From Thalassospira profundimaris WP0211 (GTDB lineage Bacteria; Pseudomonadota; Alphaproteobacteria; Rhodospirillales; Thalassospiraceae): a DNA stretch of 64,000 nt. The stretch is from contig NZ_AMRN01000006.1 of NCBI RefSeq assembly GCF_000300275.1, positions 62,001 through 126,000 on the forward strand. Reading direction: 5' to 3'. The position numbers were made by a program, and so were the translations under genes. This document shows positions 1 to 8,741 of this stretch, piece after piece. The notes beneath the pieces were generated by a model. The model was not told the origin of the DNA and ran no database searches. It saw only the letters and a list, made by a program, of their open reading frames with translations. Numbering within the stretch: position 1 is the first letter of the stretch; every line of letters starts with the position of its first letter.

Positions 1-71
1 CTGCCCGTCGGGATTTCTTCCTCGACATGGAGATAGTCGCAATTTTCACAGGCGATCAGTCGATGAGACAT
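1..71 (-). CDS. Partial PqiA-like protein, N-terminus only
   Basis: Only the first 23 codons are in the window; the gene runs off the left edge. The start ATG (69-71, complement) follows an AGGA ribosome site 5 bases upstream. The visible peptide begins MSHRLIACENCDYLHVEEE: a Cys-x-x-Cys pair followed by Asp-Tyr-Leu. This resembles the N-terminal zinc-ribbon-like segment of paraquat-inducible protein A (PqiA), an inner-membrane protein of the PqiABC/MCE lipid transport system. The family call rests on this short segment alone; another small zinc-ribbon protein is possible. Confidence 0.45.
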   Translation of the reverse strand, partial: MSHRLIACENCDYLHVEEEIPTG

Positions 72-217
72 TGTTTTCCTGTTTTTACAATCCGTTATAC
101 GGACTGGTTCGCACATCAAAGTAAGCGACACTTTTGCATGCAAGTCAAATCGGGGCACTTGGCAGCGGTGAATGTCCTTGGCAAATAAGACAAAAAAATG
201 TTCAGAGAGGCATGATT

Positions 218-1117
218 TTACTGCGGAATTTCCGGCAGATGACGGCGCGCCTCAGACAGGACGATGTCGTTGACCTGATCAAGAAGCCGACTGTTGATGG
301 TTTTGTGATGCCAATATAAGGGACGATCAATTTCAAACGGACACGGCCGAACCAGCCTTCCGGTGCGAAGCCCCTCTTCCGCCTGATGCTGTTCAACGAC
401 GGCATAGGCCACGCCCTGTTCGGCAAGGGTCACGAAACCCTGTGAACTTGGAACTGTGTGTGCAGGGAATTCCCCGGGGGTAAGTCCAAAATACTGATGA
501 AGGAACTGGTTTTGCAGTTCATCATGTTCGGAAAAATTCACCGCCGGACAAGCGCGCAAGGCATCCGCATTTACGCCATCCTTGAAATAGCGTTCCTGAA
601 ACTCTGGTGAAACCACCATAAAGTAACGCATGGAGCCCAGGGGCCGTACCCGACATCCCTGAATGGGTGTATCGCGCAAACTGACCGCACCCAGCACGTT
701 TCCTTCCTGCAGGGAGTGATGATTAAGCGATTCATCATCGACGACCAAATGCACCAGAACCCCAAGTTTCTCAAACAGAAGCTTGGGCACATCGACAAAC
801 CAGGTCGCCAGACTGTCGGCATTAACCGCAAGCGTTACCTGACCAAATTCGCCTTCGGCGCGCACCTCTGGCAGTTCTGAACCCAGATCCTGTTCAAGCA
901 GTCGCACACTTTGATAATGCGCAAGCAACCTTTGGCCTGCAACGGTTGGGACAATCGGCTTGGCGCGCACCAACACTGGCTGACCAAGTCGCTCCTCCAT
1001 CAGCTTGATCCGCTGGGATATCGCAGACTGGGTCAGTCCCAGTGCCCGCGCCGCCTTCTCAAAGCTTCCGAAACGGATAACCTCCGCACAGGCCTCAACC
1101 AATTTGTAATCGAGCAT
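218..1117 (-). CDS. argP: LysR-type regulator of the ArgP/IciA family
   Basis: A 299-residue LysR-family transcription factor, normal length for the family. An N-terminal winged helix-turn-helix lies at about residues 15-60 (GSFEKAARALGLTQSAISQ) and is followed by a co-inducer-binding domain. The helix region with SQRIK and the stretch GQPVLVRAKP match the ArgP signature; ArgP senses lysine and arginine and activates the argO/lysE exporter. It is divergent from exactly such an exporter at 1219, the usual partner. An in-frame TTG at 1123 would add two residues; the ATG at 1117, giving MLDYKLVEA, matches the family better. No strong SD was seen. Confidence 0.85.
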   Translation of the reverse strand: MLDYKLVEACAEVIRFGSFEKAARALGLTQSAISQRIKLMEERLGQPVLVRAKPIVPTVAGQRLLAHYQSVRLLEQDLGSELPEVRAEGEFGQVTLAVNADSLATWFVDVPKLLFEKLGVLVHLVVDDESLNHHSLQEGNVLGAVSLRDTPIQGCRVRPLGSMRYFMVVSPEFQERYFKDGVNADALRACPAVNFSEHDELQNQFLHQYFGLTPGEFPAHTVPSSQGFVTLAEQGVAYAVVEQHQAEEGLRTGRLVRPCPFEIDRPLYWHHKTINSRLLDQVNDIVLSEARRHLPEIPQ

Positions 1118-1218
1118 GACCAACCATCAATTTTTCTAATCCATGTTTAGTATAATTCGATTTTCTTAATTCATAAAGGTGCTATCAACGGCGGGCCACA
1201 GTACGAGGAATGCCACGA
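1118..1218 (+). promoter_or_regulatory. argP/exporter divergent regulatory region
   Basis: This AT-rich 100-bp intergenic region holds a TATAAT hexamer at 1151-1156 directed toward the exporter. There is no good -35 at the expected distance (the bases near 1128-1133 are a poor match), which is what an activator-dependent LysR target looks like. Downstream, GAGGA at 1205-1209 lies nine bases before ATG 1219 and decides that start over the ATG at 1210. The ArgP footprint itself cannot be placed by eye. Confidence 0.5.
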
Positions 1219-1845
1219 ATGCTTTTAACCTATGCCACCGGATTTGGTCTTGGCGGCGGGCTGATCATTGCGATTGGCGCGCAGAATGCCTTTGTTCTCG
1301 GTCAGGGATTGCGGCGCAATCATCCGCTGATGGTGGCCTTCGTCTGTGCCTTGTGTGATGCGGTTTTGATTGCGGCGGGCGTCGCAGGGCTTGGAACACT
1401 CATTGCAGCCTACCCCCTCCTCACAAAGGTTGCGGCCTGGGGTGGCGGCTTATTCCTGATCTGGTATGGATTTGGTGCTCTGCGACGGTTGTTTGAAACC
1501 GAAACATTGTCGGAAAAGGCGATTTCAAAAACCGGCTGGAAGGCGGTTCTTGGGACCACCCTCGCGGTCACGCTTTTGAACCCGCATGTCTATCTTGATA
1601 CGGTTGTCATGCTGGGTGGTATTGGCGGGCAGTATCCGACGGACGAAAGACTTGGCTTTGCCTTGGGTGCCATGAGTGCCAGTTTTGTCTGGTTCTTTGC
1701 CATTGCACTGGGGGCTGCATGGCTTGCACCCTATGTCGCACGCCCAATCACCTGGAAGATCATTGATGGCGTAACCTGCGGCGTTATGTGGCTGGTGGCC
1801 TATAGCCTGCTGGCACCGGAAATACGGGCGCTCATCGGGAACTAG
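1219..1845 (+). CDS. argO: LysE/ArgO-type amino acid exporter
   Basis: A 208-residue inner-membrane protein of the LysE superfamily, with about six hydrophobic segments. The first loop carries the family signature IGAQNAFVLGQGLRR, and LLNPHVYLDT lies around residue 120. Family members export lysine and/or arginine (or the toxic analogue canavanine) and are switched on by ArgP/LysG. The divergent ArgP gene supports arginine/lysine export here; which amino acid is favoured cannot be read from the sequence. The SD GAGGA at 1205-1209 selects ATG 1219 rather than ATG 1210. The gene converges on tdk with only 20 bases between the stop codons. Confidence 0.85.
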   Translation: MLLTYATGFGLGGGLIIAIGAQNAFVLGQGLRRNHPLMVAFVCALCDAVLIAAGVAGLGTLIAAYPLLTKVAAWGGGLFLIWYGFGALRRLFETETLSEKAISKTGWKAVLGTTLAVTLLNPHVYLDTVVMLGGIGGQYPTDERLGFALGAMSASFVWFFAIALGAAWLAPYVARPITWKIIDGVTCGVMWLVAYSLLAPEIRALIGN

Positions 1846-1865
1846 GACGCCAAGTCGAGTGCGCC

Positions 1866-2444
1866 CTACTCGTCCATCGCTTCCTTGAAATGGCGACGAC
1901 AGACCGGGACATAACGATCATTCCCACCGATTTCAACCTGTGCACCTTCTCGGACAGGTTTGCCATCTTCATCAACCCGCAAAACCATGCCGGCTTTACG
2001 GCCGCAATGGCAGATGGTTTTAAGCTCATTAAGCTTGTCCGCCCACGCCAGCAGCCATTTGGAACCTTCAAAGAGCTGTCCCTGGAAATCAGTGCGGATG
2101 CCATAGCACAACACAGGGATGCCATGGATGTCGGCGATATCGGAAAGCTGCCAGACCTGGTCTTTAGACAGGAACTGTGCCTCGTCAATCAGGACACAAT
2201 CGACTTTCCCCTTTTCAACCTGCTGAAGGATCAGGGCCGTCATATCGGTATTCGCATCAAACAGCAGTGCCGGTGCCTCAAGACCAATGCGCGACGCAAT
2301 CTTGCCTTCGCCGAAACGGTTGTCAAACGCCACTGTCATCAGCAACGTTTCCATGCCGCGTTCACGGTAATTGAAACTCGCCTGAAGCAAGGTGGTCGAT
2401 TTACCCGCATTCATGGACGAGTAATAGAAAAACAGATTGGCCAT
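1866..2444 (-). CDS. tdk: Thymidine kinase (type II)
   Basis: Phosphorylates thymidine to dTMP with ATP in the salvage pathway. The 192-residue protein aligns end to end with the short bacterial TK1-like family. It has a Walker A with GKST at residues 14-17 (NAGKST), the DEAQF catalytic/Walker B segment, CYGIRTDF, the zinc-ribbon cysteines in CHCG and a later Cys, and a [11 protein letters not shown] lasso region near the C-terminus. The start at 2444 is set by a GGGGGA ribosome site 6 bases upstream and by homology; longer in-frame starts add unrelated residues. The upstream LysR gene is on the same strand, with 41 bases between them. Confidence 0.95.
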   Translation of the reverse strand: MANLFFYYSSMNAGKSTTLLQASFNYRERGMETLLMTVAFDNRFGEGKIASRIGLEAPALLFDANTDMTALILQQVEKGKVDCVLIDEAQFLSKDQVWQLSDIADIHGIPVLCYGIRTDFQGQLFEGSKWLLAWADKLNELKTICHCGRKAGMVLRVDEDGKPVREGAQVEIGGNDRYVPVCRRHFKEAMDE

Positions 2445-2485
2445 GCGTGTCCCCCGAAAGTCGTCACAGGGGAATAGCCCAACAA

Positions 2486-3427
2486 TCACGAATGATCAAT
2501 ATGGCTGTCGCCTTGAACTTGCCCATTGCGCGAAATATCGATTTCACGCATTTCTCGCCGCATGTAATCCAGAAGCGACTGAACCTTTGCACTACGGGTC
2601 ACACCGCCCGGATAAACGGCATAGATCTCAAGATCGGGCAGCTTGCAATCAGGCAAAACCCGGATTAAGTCGCCGTTATCAATTTCCTGCTGAACATCAC
2701 ATAGCGGAACAACTGCCAATCCATGACCGCCCCGCAGGAACTGCAATCTGGCGGTCGCGTTATCCACCCGAACACTGCCCGACACTCGGATATTTCGGGT
2801 ACCGTCGGCACATTGAAGCGTCAGCGTTTCAGGAACACGGCTATACATCACCCATTCATGTTCGGACAAATCATCCGGACTTTCGGGTAATCCGAACTTG
2901 CTGACATAAGACTGGCTGGCGGCAATGATCCTGTGGGTCTGATAAAGTTTGAAATTCTTGAGTTCCGAATTTTTCAATGGCCCGGAACGCACGGCAATAT
3001 CAATGCCGCGACCAATCAGATCGACTACTTCGTCGCTGAGATGCACATCAATCGAGACCCCCGGATATGTTTGCCTAAACCGGTCAAGGATCGGCACAAT
3101 TCGAAGTGTGCCAAGATGAACCGAACAGGTCAGTGATATTTTGCCCACGGGATCGTCACGCAGTTCTTCGACGCGTTTTCTCGCAGCTTCGGCTTCGAGG
3201 GAAATGGTGCGGCAGCTGTCGTAATAGCGTGCACCCGCATCGGTCAGACTGAAACTGCGTGTGCTTCTGCGCAACAAAGGCACGCCGAGGCGGGTCTCAA
3301 GCTGGCGAATTTGATGGGAAATGGCAGCACGGCTGAGCCCCATTTTCCGCGCAGCCGCAGAAAACCCGCCTTCGTCAACAACGCGGGCAAAGATCATCAT
3401 CGCCCGAACTTCATCAAGTGCCGACAT
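2486..3427 (-). CDS. LysR-family transcriptional regulator
   Basis: A 313-residue LysR protein of the large CrgA/AaeR-like branch. The N-terminal winged helix ([20 protein letters not shown], about residues 20-40) is followed by [20 protein letters not shown] and a type-2 periplasmic-binding-like effector domain. It is divergently transcribed from the DJ-1/PfpI gene at 3534, which is therefore the likeliest regulated neighbour; this is inference from position only. The effector is unknown. The ATG at 3427 has no obvious SD. The 3' end lies 41 bases upstream of tdk on the same strand, so read-through into tdk is possible. Confidence 0.85.
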   Translation of the reverse strand: MSALDEVRAMMIFARVVDEGGFSAAARKMGLSRAAISHQIRQLETRLGVPLLRRSTRSFSLTDAGARYYDSCRTISLEAEAARKRVEELRDDPVGKISLTCSVHLGTLRIVPILDRFRQTYPGVSIDVHLSDEVVDLIGRGIDIAVRSGPLKNSELKNFKLYQTHRIIAASQSYVSKFGLPESPDDLSEHEWVMYSRVPETLTLQCADGTRNIRVSGSVRVDNATARLQFLRGGHGLAVVPLCDVQQEIDNGDLIRVLPDCKLPDLEIYAVYPGGVTRSAKVQSLLDYMRREMREIDISRNGQVQGDSHIDHS

Positions 3428-3533
3428 TCTATATGCTCATTACATTTGACAATGTGTTCACTTCATCAATCTTTCGCAAATTCTGTCAGCCAGTTAGGAT
3501 GAGTGCAAATGAATTCCACGCATGGAGGAACTG

Positions 3534-4214
3534 ATGCGTATTTTGATGATTGTTACGTCACATGATCAGATGGGTGACACCGGACACAAGACCGGTATCT
3601 GGCTCGAAGAGTTTGCTGCCCCCTACTACCGCTTCGAGGATGCCGGGGCAGAAATTACGCTGGCATCCCCAAAAGGGGGCAAGCCACCCCTTGATCCCAA
3701 CAGCCAAGTGCCCGACGCCCTGACCGATGCGACCGAGCGGTTTGAAAAGGACGAAGCGGCAAACGCGGTTTTCGCCAACACCGTCACCCTTGACGGTCTG
3801 AAAGCCGATGATTTTGACGCCCTGTTCTATCCGGGTGGGCATGGTCCGCTCTGGGATCTGGCAACTGATCAGAAATCCATTGCCCTGATCGAGGATTTCG
3901 TTGCCCAGAACAAACCGGTTGCTGCCGTCTGCCATGGCCCGGCCGCCCTCGTGAACGCCAAAACGCCAGATGGCAAACCGCTTGTTTCTGGAAAACGTGT
4001 TACCAGCTTCACCAATGATGAAGAAAAGGCCGTCGGTCTTGAAAACGTCGTGCCGCTGTCGATTGAAGACGAATTCAAGAAGTATGGCGCAACGTTCGAG
4101 CGTGGCGATAACTGGGCTTCCTATGCGGTTGTTGATGGCAAACTTGTCACCGGTCAGAACCCGGCATCAAGCGATGCAACGGCCGATGAAGTCATCAAAC
4201 TTTTGTCTGCATAA
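3534..4214 (+). CDS. DJ-1/PfpI family protein (Hsp31/glyoxalase III-like)
   Basis: A 226-residue class I glutamine-amidotransferase-fold protein. The nucleophile elbow AAVCHGPAAL puts the conserved Cys at residue 133 and His at 134, and the acidic residue expected near the start of the fold lies around Glu25-Glu26. FYPGGHGP is a family motif. Close relatives are annotated as type 1 glutamine amidotransferase domain proteins or Hsp31-like glyoxalase III/deglycases that act on methylglyoxal damage; the substrate here is not provable. GGAGG at 3524-3528 sits six bases before ATG 3534 and rules out the in-frame ATG at 3522, which overlaps the SD. It is divergent from a LysR gene. Confidence 0.85.
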   Translation: MRILMIVTSHDQMGDTGHKTGIWLEEFAAPYYRFEDAGAEITLASPKGGKPPLDPNSQVPDALTDATERFEKDEAANAVFANTVTLDGLKADDFDALFYPGGHGPLWDLATDQKSIALIEDFVAQNKPVAAVCHGPAALVNAKTPDGKPLVSGKRVTSFTNDEEKAVGLENVVPLSIEDEFKKYGATFERGDNWASYAVVDGKLVTGQNPASSDATADEVIKLLSA

Positions 4215-4220
4215 AACCGC

Positions 4221-4251
4221 TTGACCTTCCATCTACTGGAATCTCCATACT
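4221..4251 (+). promoter_or_regulatory. MerR/CueR-type promoter of the copper chaperone gene
   Basis: A -35 element TTGACC (4221-4226) and a -10 element CATACT (4246-4251) are separated by exactly 19 bp. The spacer contains an imperfect inverted repeat (CTTCCA and TGGAAT around TCTAC). An overlong 19-bp spacer with a central dyad is the hallmark of promoters untwisted by MerR-family activators. The ACCTTCC half-site resembles copper (CueR/HmrR) operators. It starts six bases after the stop of the DJ-1 gene and drives the HMA-domain gene at 4286. No MerR-family gene lies in the window. Confidence 0.75.
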
Positions 4252-4285
4252 GCGTTCATAGACACCGATCATATGGAGAAATCTG

Positions 4286-4486
4286 ATGGTGAAACTGAAG
4301 GTCGAAAAAATGAGCTGCGGTCACTGCGCAAGTGCCGTGACCAAAGCAGCAACAAAGGTCAGCGGCGTTGAAGGTGCCGAGGTTGATCTGGCAAATGGCG
4401 AAGTCGCTGTTTCCGGAAACCCCGACGTCAATGCCCTGATCGCGGCGATCACCGATGCCGGCTATCCGGCATCCGAAGCCCGCTAG
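4286..4486 (+). CDS. CopZ-like heavy-metal-associated (HMA) protein
   Basis: A 66-residue single-domain HMA protein. The metal-binding motif MSCGHC is at residues 9-14, and the beta-alpha-beta-beta-alpha-beta pattern continues with GVEGAEVDLANGEVAVSG and ends in AGYPAS. Such proteins bind Cu(I) through the two cysteines and deliver it to a P-type ATPase or to CueR. The SD GGAGAA lies just upstream of ATG 4286. A CueR-type promoter precedes it and a strong terminator follows, so it is a monocistronic copper-inducible unit. No copper ATPase is present nearby. Confidence 0.85.
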   Translation: MVKLKVEKMSCGHCASAVTKAATKVSGVEGAEVDLANGEVAVSGNPDVNALIAAITDAGYPASEAR

Positions 4487-4526
4487 GATCAGACACCCGC
4501 GTTCGCGTCCCCCACCCGAACGTCAG

Positions 4527-4563
4527 AGCCGCCGGTATTAAAAATATACTGGCGGCTTTTCTT
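4527..4563 (+). terminator. Rho-independent terminator after the HMA gene
   Basis: The stem AGCCGCCGGTAT pairs with ATACTGGCGGCT across an A-rich loop and is followed by TTTTCTTT. It is the correct distance downstream of the HMA stop codon. Confidence 0.85.
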
Positions 4564-4616
4564 TACCCTGCCCGCTCGGTTGTGCAAACATCGCCACAAA
4601 CTGAAAGCGGCACAAA

Positions 4617-5168
4617 ATGACTTTTCATATCACAGCCCTGTGCGGAAGCCTTCGCCAAGCCTCGATCAACAAAACGCTCCTTCAAGCGGCACAAAAGGTT
4701 GCAAGCCCCCATGGTGCAACCATTCATCTGTTTGATGGCTTGGGCCACCTTCCGATCTTTAATCCGGACAATGAGGATACCGATGATCGCAATGTCGCGG
4801 CGTTTCGAGATGCACTTCGCCGCGCGGATGCAGTCCTGATCGCCAGTCCCGAATATGCCCATGGTGTCACCGGCGCGATCAAAAATGCCCTTGATTGGGT
4901 GGTAGCCAGTGGCGAATTCATGCAAAAACCAGTCGCCTGCCTGAATGCGTCCGGCCGCGCAACAATCGCACAAGCAGCATTGATTGAAACCATTCGCACC
5001 ATGGATGCACACATCGTCACTGACGCGTGCATAACGATCCCGATGAACGGCAAGAACTTTGACGTTGATGATATCCTACGCGATCCATCAAGCCGGTCCT
5101 TACTTGAGACCGCGCTTCGACACTTAACGGCTGATATTCCACGCGAAATGCAAAACCAGGCCCATTAG
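4617..5168 (+). CDS. NADPH-dependent FMN reductase family protein
   Basis: A 183-residue flavodoxin-fold oxidoreductase of the ChrR/YieF/azoreductase type. The FMN phosphate loop GSLRQASINK is at residues 10-19, and SPEYAHGVTGAIKNALDW, at about residues 81-98, is the second flavin-contact signature. Family members reduce quinones, azo dyes or chromate using NAD(P)H and FMN; the physiological substrate is unknown. It lies between two terminators and is therefore probably transcribed alone. The SD is weak (GAAAGCGG about 6 bases upstream). Confidence 0.85.
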   Translation: MTFHITALCGSLRQASINKTLLQAAQKVASPHGATIHLFDGLGHLPIFNPDNEDTDDRNVAAFRDALRRADAVLIASPEYAHGVTGAIKNALDWVVASGEFMQKPVACLNASGRATIAQAALIETIRTMDAHIVTDACITIPMNGKNFDVDDILRDPSSRSLLETALRHLTADIPREMQNQAH

Positions 5169-5174
5169 TCATAC

Positions 5175-5208
5175 AAAAAAAGCCGCCCAAACGGGCGGCT
5201 TTTTCTTT
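5175..5208. terminator. Bidirectional terminator between the FMN reductase gene and gatB
   Basis: The stem AGCCGCCC/GGGCGGCT is flanked by an A run on one side and a T run on the other. It can serve the plus-strand FMN reductase gene and the minus-strand gatCAB operon that converge here. Confidence 0.85.
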
Positions 5209-5224
5209 GGTCTGATGATTACAA

Positions 5225-6679
5225 TCAGCCGAGGATTTTATCGCGCAGCAGCTTGTTGACCATGCCCGGGTTGGCCTTGCCACCCGTGGATTTCATGACC
5301 TGACCAACAAACCAGCCAAGCATCTTGTCCTTACCCGCGCGGATCTCTTCAACCTTGTCCGGGTTTGCGGCAATGACTTCGTCAATTGCCGTTTCAATCG
5401 CACCGGTATCGGTGATCTGCTTAAGACCTTTTTCCTCGACGATCTTTTCCGGATCGCCGCCGGTTTCGATCATGATTTCAAAGACATCCTTGGCGATACG
5501 GCCAGAAATGGTGTCGTCAGAGATCAGATCGATCAGCTTGCCAAGGTTTTCGGCCGTTACCGGGCTATCAGCAATCCCGACTTCTGCCTTGTTCAGCGCA
5601 CCGAACAGGTTGGTGATCACCCAGTTCGCCGCCAGTTTGCCATCACGGCCCTTGGCAACGACTTCGTAGTAATCAGCCTTTTCCTTTTCGGCGACAAGAA
5701 CACCGGCATCATATGCCGACAGACCGTTTTCACGCATGAAGCGGGCCTTCTTCTCGTCTGGCAGTTCGGGCAGTTCTTTTTCGATTTCCGAAATGAACGC
5801 ATCATCGAAAACCAGCGGAAGCAGATCCGGGTCCGGGAAATAGCGATAATCATGTGCCATTTCCTTGGAACGCATCGAGCGGGTTTCACCCAGCCGCTGA
5901 TCATAGAGACGGGTTTCCTGCTGGATTTCCCCGCCGCCTTCAATCACTTCGATCTGGCGTTTTGCTTCGATCTCGATCGCCTGCATCACGAAACGGATGG
6001 AGTTGACGTTCTTGATCTCGCAACGCGTGCCAAAACCTTCGCCCGGACGACGTACAGAAACGTTGGCATCACAACGCATGGAGCCTTCGTTCATGTTGCC
6101 ATCACAGGTGCCAAGGTAACGCACAATCGCGCGCAGCTTGGTCAGATACGCACCGGCTTCTTCCGGTGAACGGATGTCTGGCATGGAAACGATTTCCATC
6201 AGCGCCACACCCGAACGGTTCAGGTCGATATGCGAATATTTCGGGTCCTGATCGTGCATCGATTTACCAGCATCCTGTTCAAGATGCAGGCGTTCAATGC
6301 CAACCGACTTGGTCGAACCATCAGGCATATCAAGAATGATCGTGCCTTCGCCGACAATCGGTTTGTCGAACTGCGAAATCTGGTAACCCTGCGGCAGATC
6401 GGCATAGAAATAGTTTTTGCGGGCAAAAACGCTTTCCTTGTTGATCTTGGCCTTAAGACCCAGACCAGTTTTAACCGCCTGACGCACGCATTCTGCGTTC
6501 ACGACCGGAAGCATGCCCGGCATGGCCGCATCAACGAGGCTGACATTGCTGTTGGGCTCATTACCAAACTTGGTCGAAGCACCTGAAAACAGCTTGGACT
6601 TGGAAATGACCTGACAGTGGACTTCAAGACCAACGACGATTTCCCACGGGCCGGTAGAACCTTCAAGAATATAGCTCAT
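5225..6679 (-). CDS. gatB: Aspartyl/glutamyl-tRNA amidotransferase subunit B
   Basis: The 484-residue kinase-type subunit of GatCAB. The complex transamidates Glu-tRNA(Gln) (and Asp-tRNA(Asn)) using ammonia supplied by GatA. The N-terminal cradle domain has GLEVHCQ near residue 17, [13 protein letters not shown] and a tRNA-activating ATP site. The C-terminal YqeY-like tail ends [13 protein letters not shown], which is typical. It lies three bases downstream of gatA and is the last gene of gatCAB, in front of a strong terminator. Length and order are standard. Confidence 0.97.
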   Translation of the reverse strand: MSYILEGSTGPWEIVVGLEVHCQVISKSKLFSGASTKFGNEPNSNVSLVDAAMPGMLPVVNAECVRQAVKTGLGLKAKINKESVFARKNYFYADLPQGYQISQFDKPIVGEGTIILDMPDGSTKSVGIERLHLEQDAGKSMHDQDPKYSHIDLNRSGVALMEIVSMPDIRSPEEAGAYLTKLRAIVRYLGTCDGNMNEGSMRCDANVSVRRPGEGFGTRCEIKNVNSIRFVMQAIEIEAKRQIEVIEGGGEIQQETRLYDQRLGETRSMRSKEMAHDYRYFPDPDLLPLVFDDAFISEIEKELPELPDEKKARFMRENGLSAYDAGVLVAEKEKADYYEVVAKGRDGKLAANWVITNLFGALNKAEVGIADSPVTAENLGKLIDLISDDTISGRIAKDVFEIMIETGGDPEKIVEEKGLKQITDTGAIETAIDEVIAANPDKVEEIRAGKDKMLGWFVGQVMKSTGGKANPGMVNKLLRDKILG

Positions 6680-6682
6680 GGA

Positions 6683-8161
6683 TCAGCCCTCCTGCCCGGC
6701 AGGTTTTGCGGTAAAGTTGGCAGCACTTTCGAGCACGCCCCCAACACGCAGAACGGTTTCTTCATCAAACGGCTTGCCAATCAGTTGAAGACCCAGCGGC
6801 AATCCCTCGGCCGAAAGACCGGTCGGCACCGAAATGCCCGGAAGACCCGCAAGGCTTGCCGGAACGGTGAAGACGTCATTGAGATACATCTTGACCGGAT
6901 CACCTTCGTTTTCACCAATGGCAAAGGCCGCAGACGGTGCGGTCGGGGTCAGGATCGCATCAACCTGACCAAACGCACCTTCGAAGTCCTGATAAATGCG
7001 ACGACGGACTTTAAGCGCCTTGTTGTAATAGGCGTCATAATAACCAGCCGACAGCACATAGGTACCGATCATGATACGGCGCTGGACTTCCTTGCCGAAA
7101 CCAGCTGCACGGGATTTCATGTACATGTCATCAAGGCTGTCGCCGTCATCCATGACACGCTGGCCGTAACGCAGGCCGTCATACCGTGCAAGGTTCGACG
7201 ACGCCTCTGCCGGGGCGACGATGTAATAGGTGCCCAGCGCATATTTGGTGTGCGGCAGGGTCACATCGACAACTTCGGCACCGGCATCGCGCAGCATGGC
7301 AACGCCGTTATCCCAAAGCTTGCTGATTTCTTCGGGCATGCCATCGACACGATATTCCTTCGGAATACCGATCTTCATGCCACGGATGTCACCGGTAAGG
7401 GCCGCCTCGAAATCAGGCACAGCAATCGGTGCAGACGTGCTGTCCTTGGCGTCATGACCCGCCATCGCGCCCAGCATAATTGCCGCGTCGCGAACGGTTT
7501 TGGTCATCGGACCGGCCTGATCAAGCGAACTTGCGAAGGCAACAATGCCCCAGCGCGAGCAACGACCATAGGTCGGCTTCAGACCAACAATACCGCAATA
7601 GGATGCCGGTTGACGGATCGAGCCACCGGTATCGGTACCGGTCGCGGCCAGCGCCATGTTTGCAGCAACAGCAGCGGCAGAACCACCGGAAGATCCACCC
7701 GGAACCAGATCTTTTCCGGATTTGTCTTTCCACGGGTTTATCACGTTGCCGTAATAGGACGAGGTGTTCGATGACCCCATGGCGAACTCATCAAGGTTCG
7801 CCTTGCCCAGCATCACCGCACCATTGCCAAACAGGTTGCTGGTGACGGTGGATTCATATTCCGGTTTGAAACCTTCAAGGATGTGCGATGCCGCCGTGGT
7901 CTGAACACCTTCGGTGCAGAACAGGTCTTTGACCGCAATCGGCAGGCCTTCCATTTTGCCAGCGTCGCCCTTGGCGCGCTTGGCATCGGATGCCTTGGCC
8001 ATTTCCATGGCCTTTTCCGGGGTTTCGGTGATGTACGCATTCAGATTGCGATGTGCGTCCATCGATTTCAGGTGTGCTTCGGTCAGTTCGACCGAGGTAT
8101 AATCACCCTTTGCAAGCCCGTCGCGGGCTTCTGCAAGTGTCAGCTTTGTCAGATCAGTCAT
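6683..8161 (-). CDS. gatA: Aspartyl/glutamyl-tRNA amidotransferase subunit A
   Basis: The 492-residue amidase subunit that hydrolyses glutamine to provide ammonia for tRNA transamidation. It shows the amidase-signature Ser-cisSer-Lys triad: Lys in IAVKDLF (about residue 77), the glycine/serine-rich [14 protein letters not shown] block, and the nucleophile Ser in [11 protein letters not shown]. Its start overlaps the gatC stop by one base (TAATG), indicating translational coupling. Full length, no anomaly. Confidence 0.97.
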   Translation of the reverse strand: MTDLTKLTLAEARDGLAKGDYTSVELTEAHLKSMDAHRNLNAYITETPEKAMEMAKASDAKRAKGDAGKMEGLPIAVKDLFCTEGVQTTAASHILEGFKPEYESTVTSNLFGNGAVMLGKANLDEFAMGSSNTSSYYGNVINPWKDKSGKDLVPGGSSGGSAAAVAANMALAATGTDTGGSIRQPASYCGIVGLKPTYGRCSRWGIVAFASSLDQAGPMTKTVRDAAIMLGAMAGHDAKDSTSAPIAVPDFEAALTGDIRGMKIGIPKEYRVDGMPEEISKLWDNGVAMLRDAGAEVVDVTLPHTKYALGTYYIVAPAEASSNLARYDGLRYGQRVMDDGDSLDDMYMKSRAAGFGKEVQRRIMIGTYVLSAGYYDAYYNKALKVRRRIYQDFEGAFGQVDAILTPTAPSAAFAIGENEGDPVKMYLNDVFTVPASLAGLPGISVPTGLSAEGLPLGLQLIGKPFDEETVLRVGGVLESAANFTAKPAGQEG

Positions 8162-8451
8162 TATTCAACCACCTTGGGCACAACAAAACAGCCAGCATCG
8201 GTCATCGGTGCGTTTGACAGCACTTTTTGCTGGATATTGCCATCGGTGACTTCGTCCTTGCGCAGCGGCAGGGTCAGATCGGCAACAGATGTCAGCGGCT
8301 CGCAGCCTTCAACATCAACTTCTTGCAGTTCCTCGACAAAATCGAGGATACGGGTCAAATCTCCCGCCAGTTCGGAAAGGCCTTCTTCGGACACGTTGAT
8401 ACGCGAAAGATAGGCAATACGGCGAACTGTTTCCTTATCCAAAGACGACAT
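8161..8451 (-). CDS. gatC: Aspartyl/glutamyl-tRNA amidotransferase subunit C
   Basis: The 96-residue structural subunit that wraps around the GatA/GatB interface. The sequence starts [18 protein letters not shown] and has the canonical [22 protein letters not shown] helix, followed by the conserved LR.DEV region and a FVVPKVVE end. It is the first gene of gatCAB on the minus strand. In many alphaproteobacteria it follows ruvX directly; here a four-gene ABC operon separates them. Confidence 0.95.
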   Translation of the reverse strand: MSSLDKETVRRIAYLSRINVSEEGLSELAGDLTRILDFVEELQEVDVEGCEPLTSVADLTLPLRKDEVTDGNIQQKVLSNAPMTDAGCFVVPKVVE

Positions 8452-8526
8452 GGATGAAAGTCTCTCTTAAGGAATGATAAAAAACCCGGCAGAGAGATAT
8501 CTGCCAGAACGTGAATTACAGCGCGG

Positions 8527-8555
8527 AAACTAGCACCCCGCCGCCCCTGCCGCAA
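8527..8555 (-). promoter_or_regulatory. Putative promoter of gatCAB
   Basis: On the complement, TTGCGG (8550-8555) and TAGTTT (8527-8532) are 17 bp apart, about 75 bases upstream of gatC. The spacing is ideal but both hexamers are imperfect. No stronger candidate was seen in 8452-8650. Confidence 0.35.
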
Positions 8556-8651
8556 GGGTTCGAAGCAACGAAGAACGCCTGTTGTCGCGCTGTCTGACAG
8601 ATAAAACTGTCACGCGCGAAAATATCACCTGTCCAGATCGGATCAGGCATA

Positions 8652-8694
8652 CGAAAACAAACAGGCCGACAACAAGAATGTTGCCGGCCTGTTT
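8652..8694 (-). terminator. Rho-independent terminator after the polyamine-type ABC operon
   Basis: On the complement, AAACAGGCCGGCAAC pairs with GTTGTCGGCCTGTTT and is followed by GTTTTCG. It lies about 50 bases past the stop of the last permease gene. Confidence 0.75.
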
Positions 8695-8741
8695 CGTATT
8701 TATGTCCTGCTCCGTATCGCGGGACAGAATGCCTGATCGGC

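Noticed and set aside
6617..7774. A 385-codon plus-strand frame opposite gatA and the gatB start
   Set aside because: gatA and gatB are certain; this frame is their complement.
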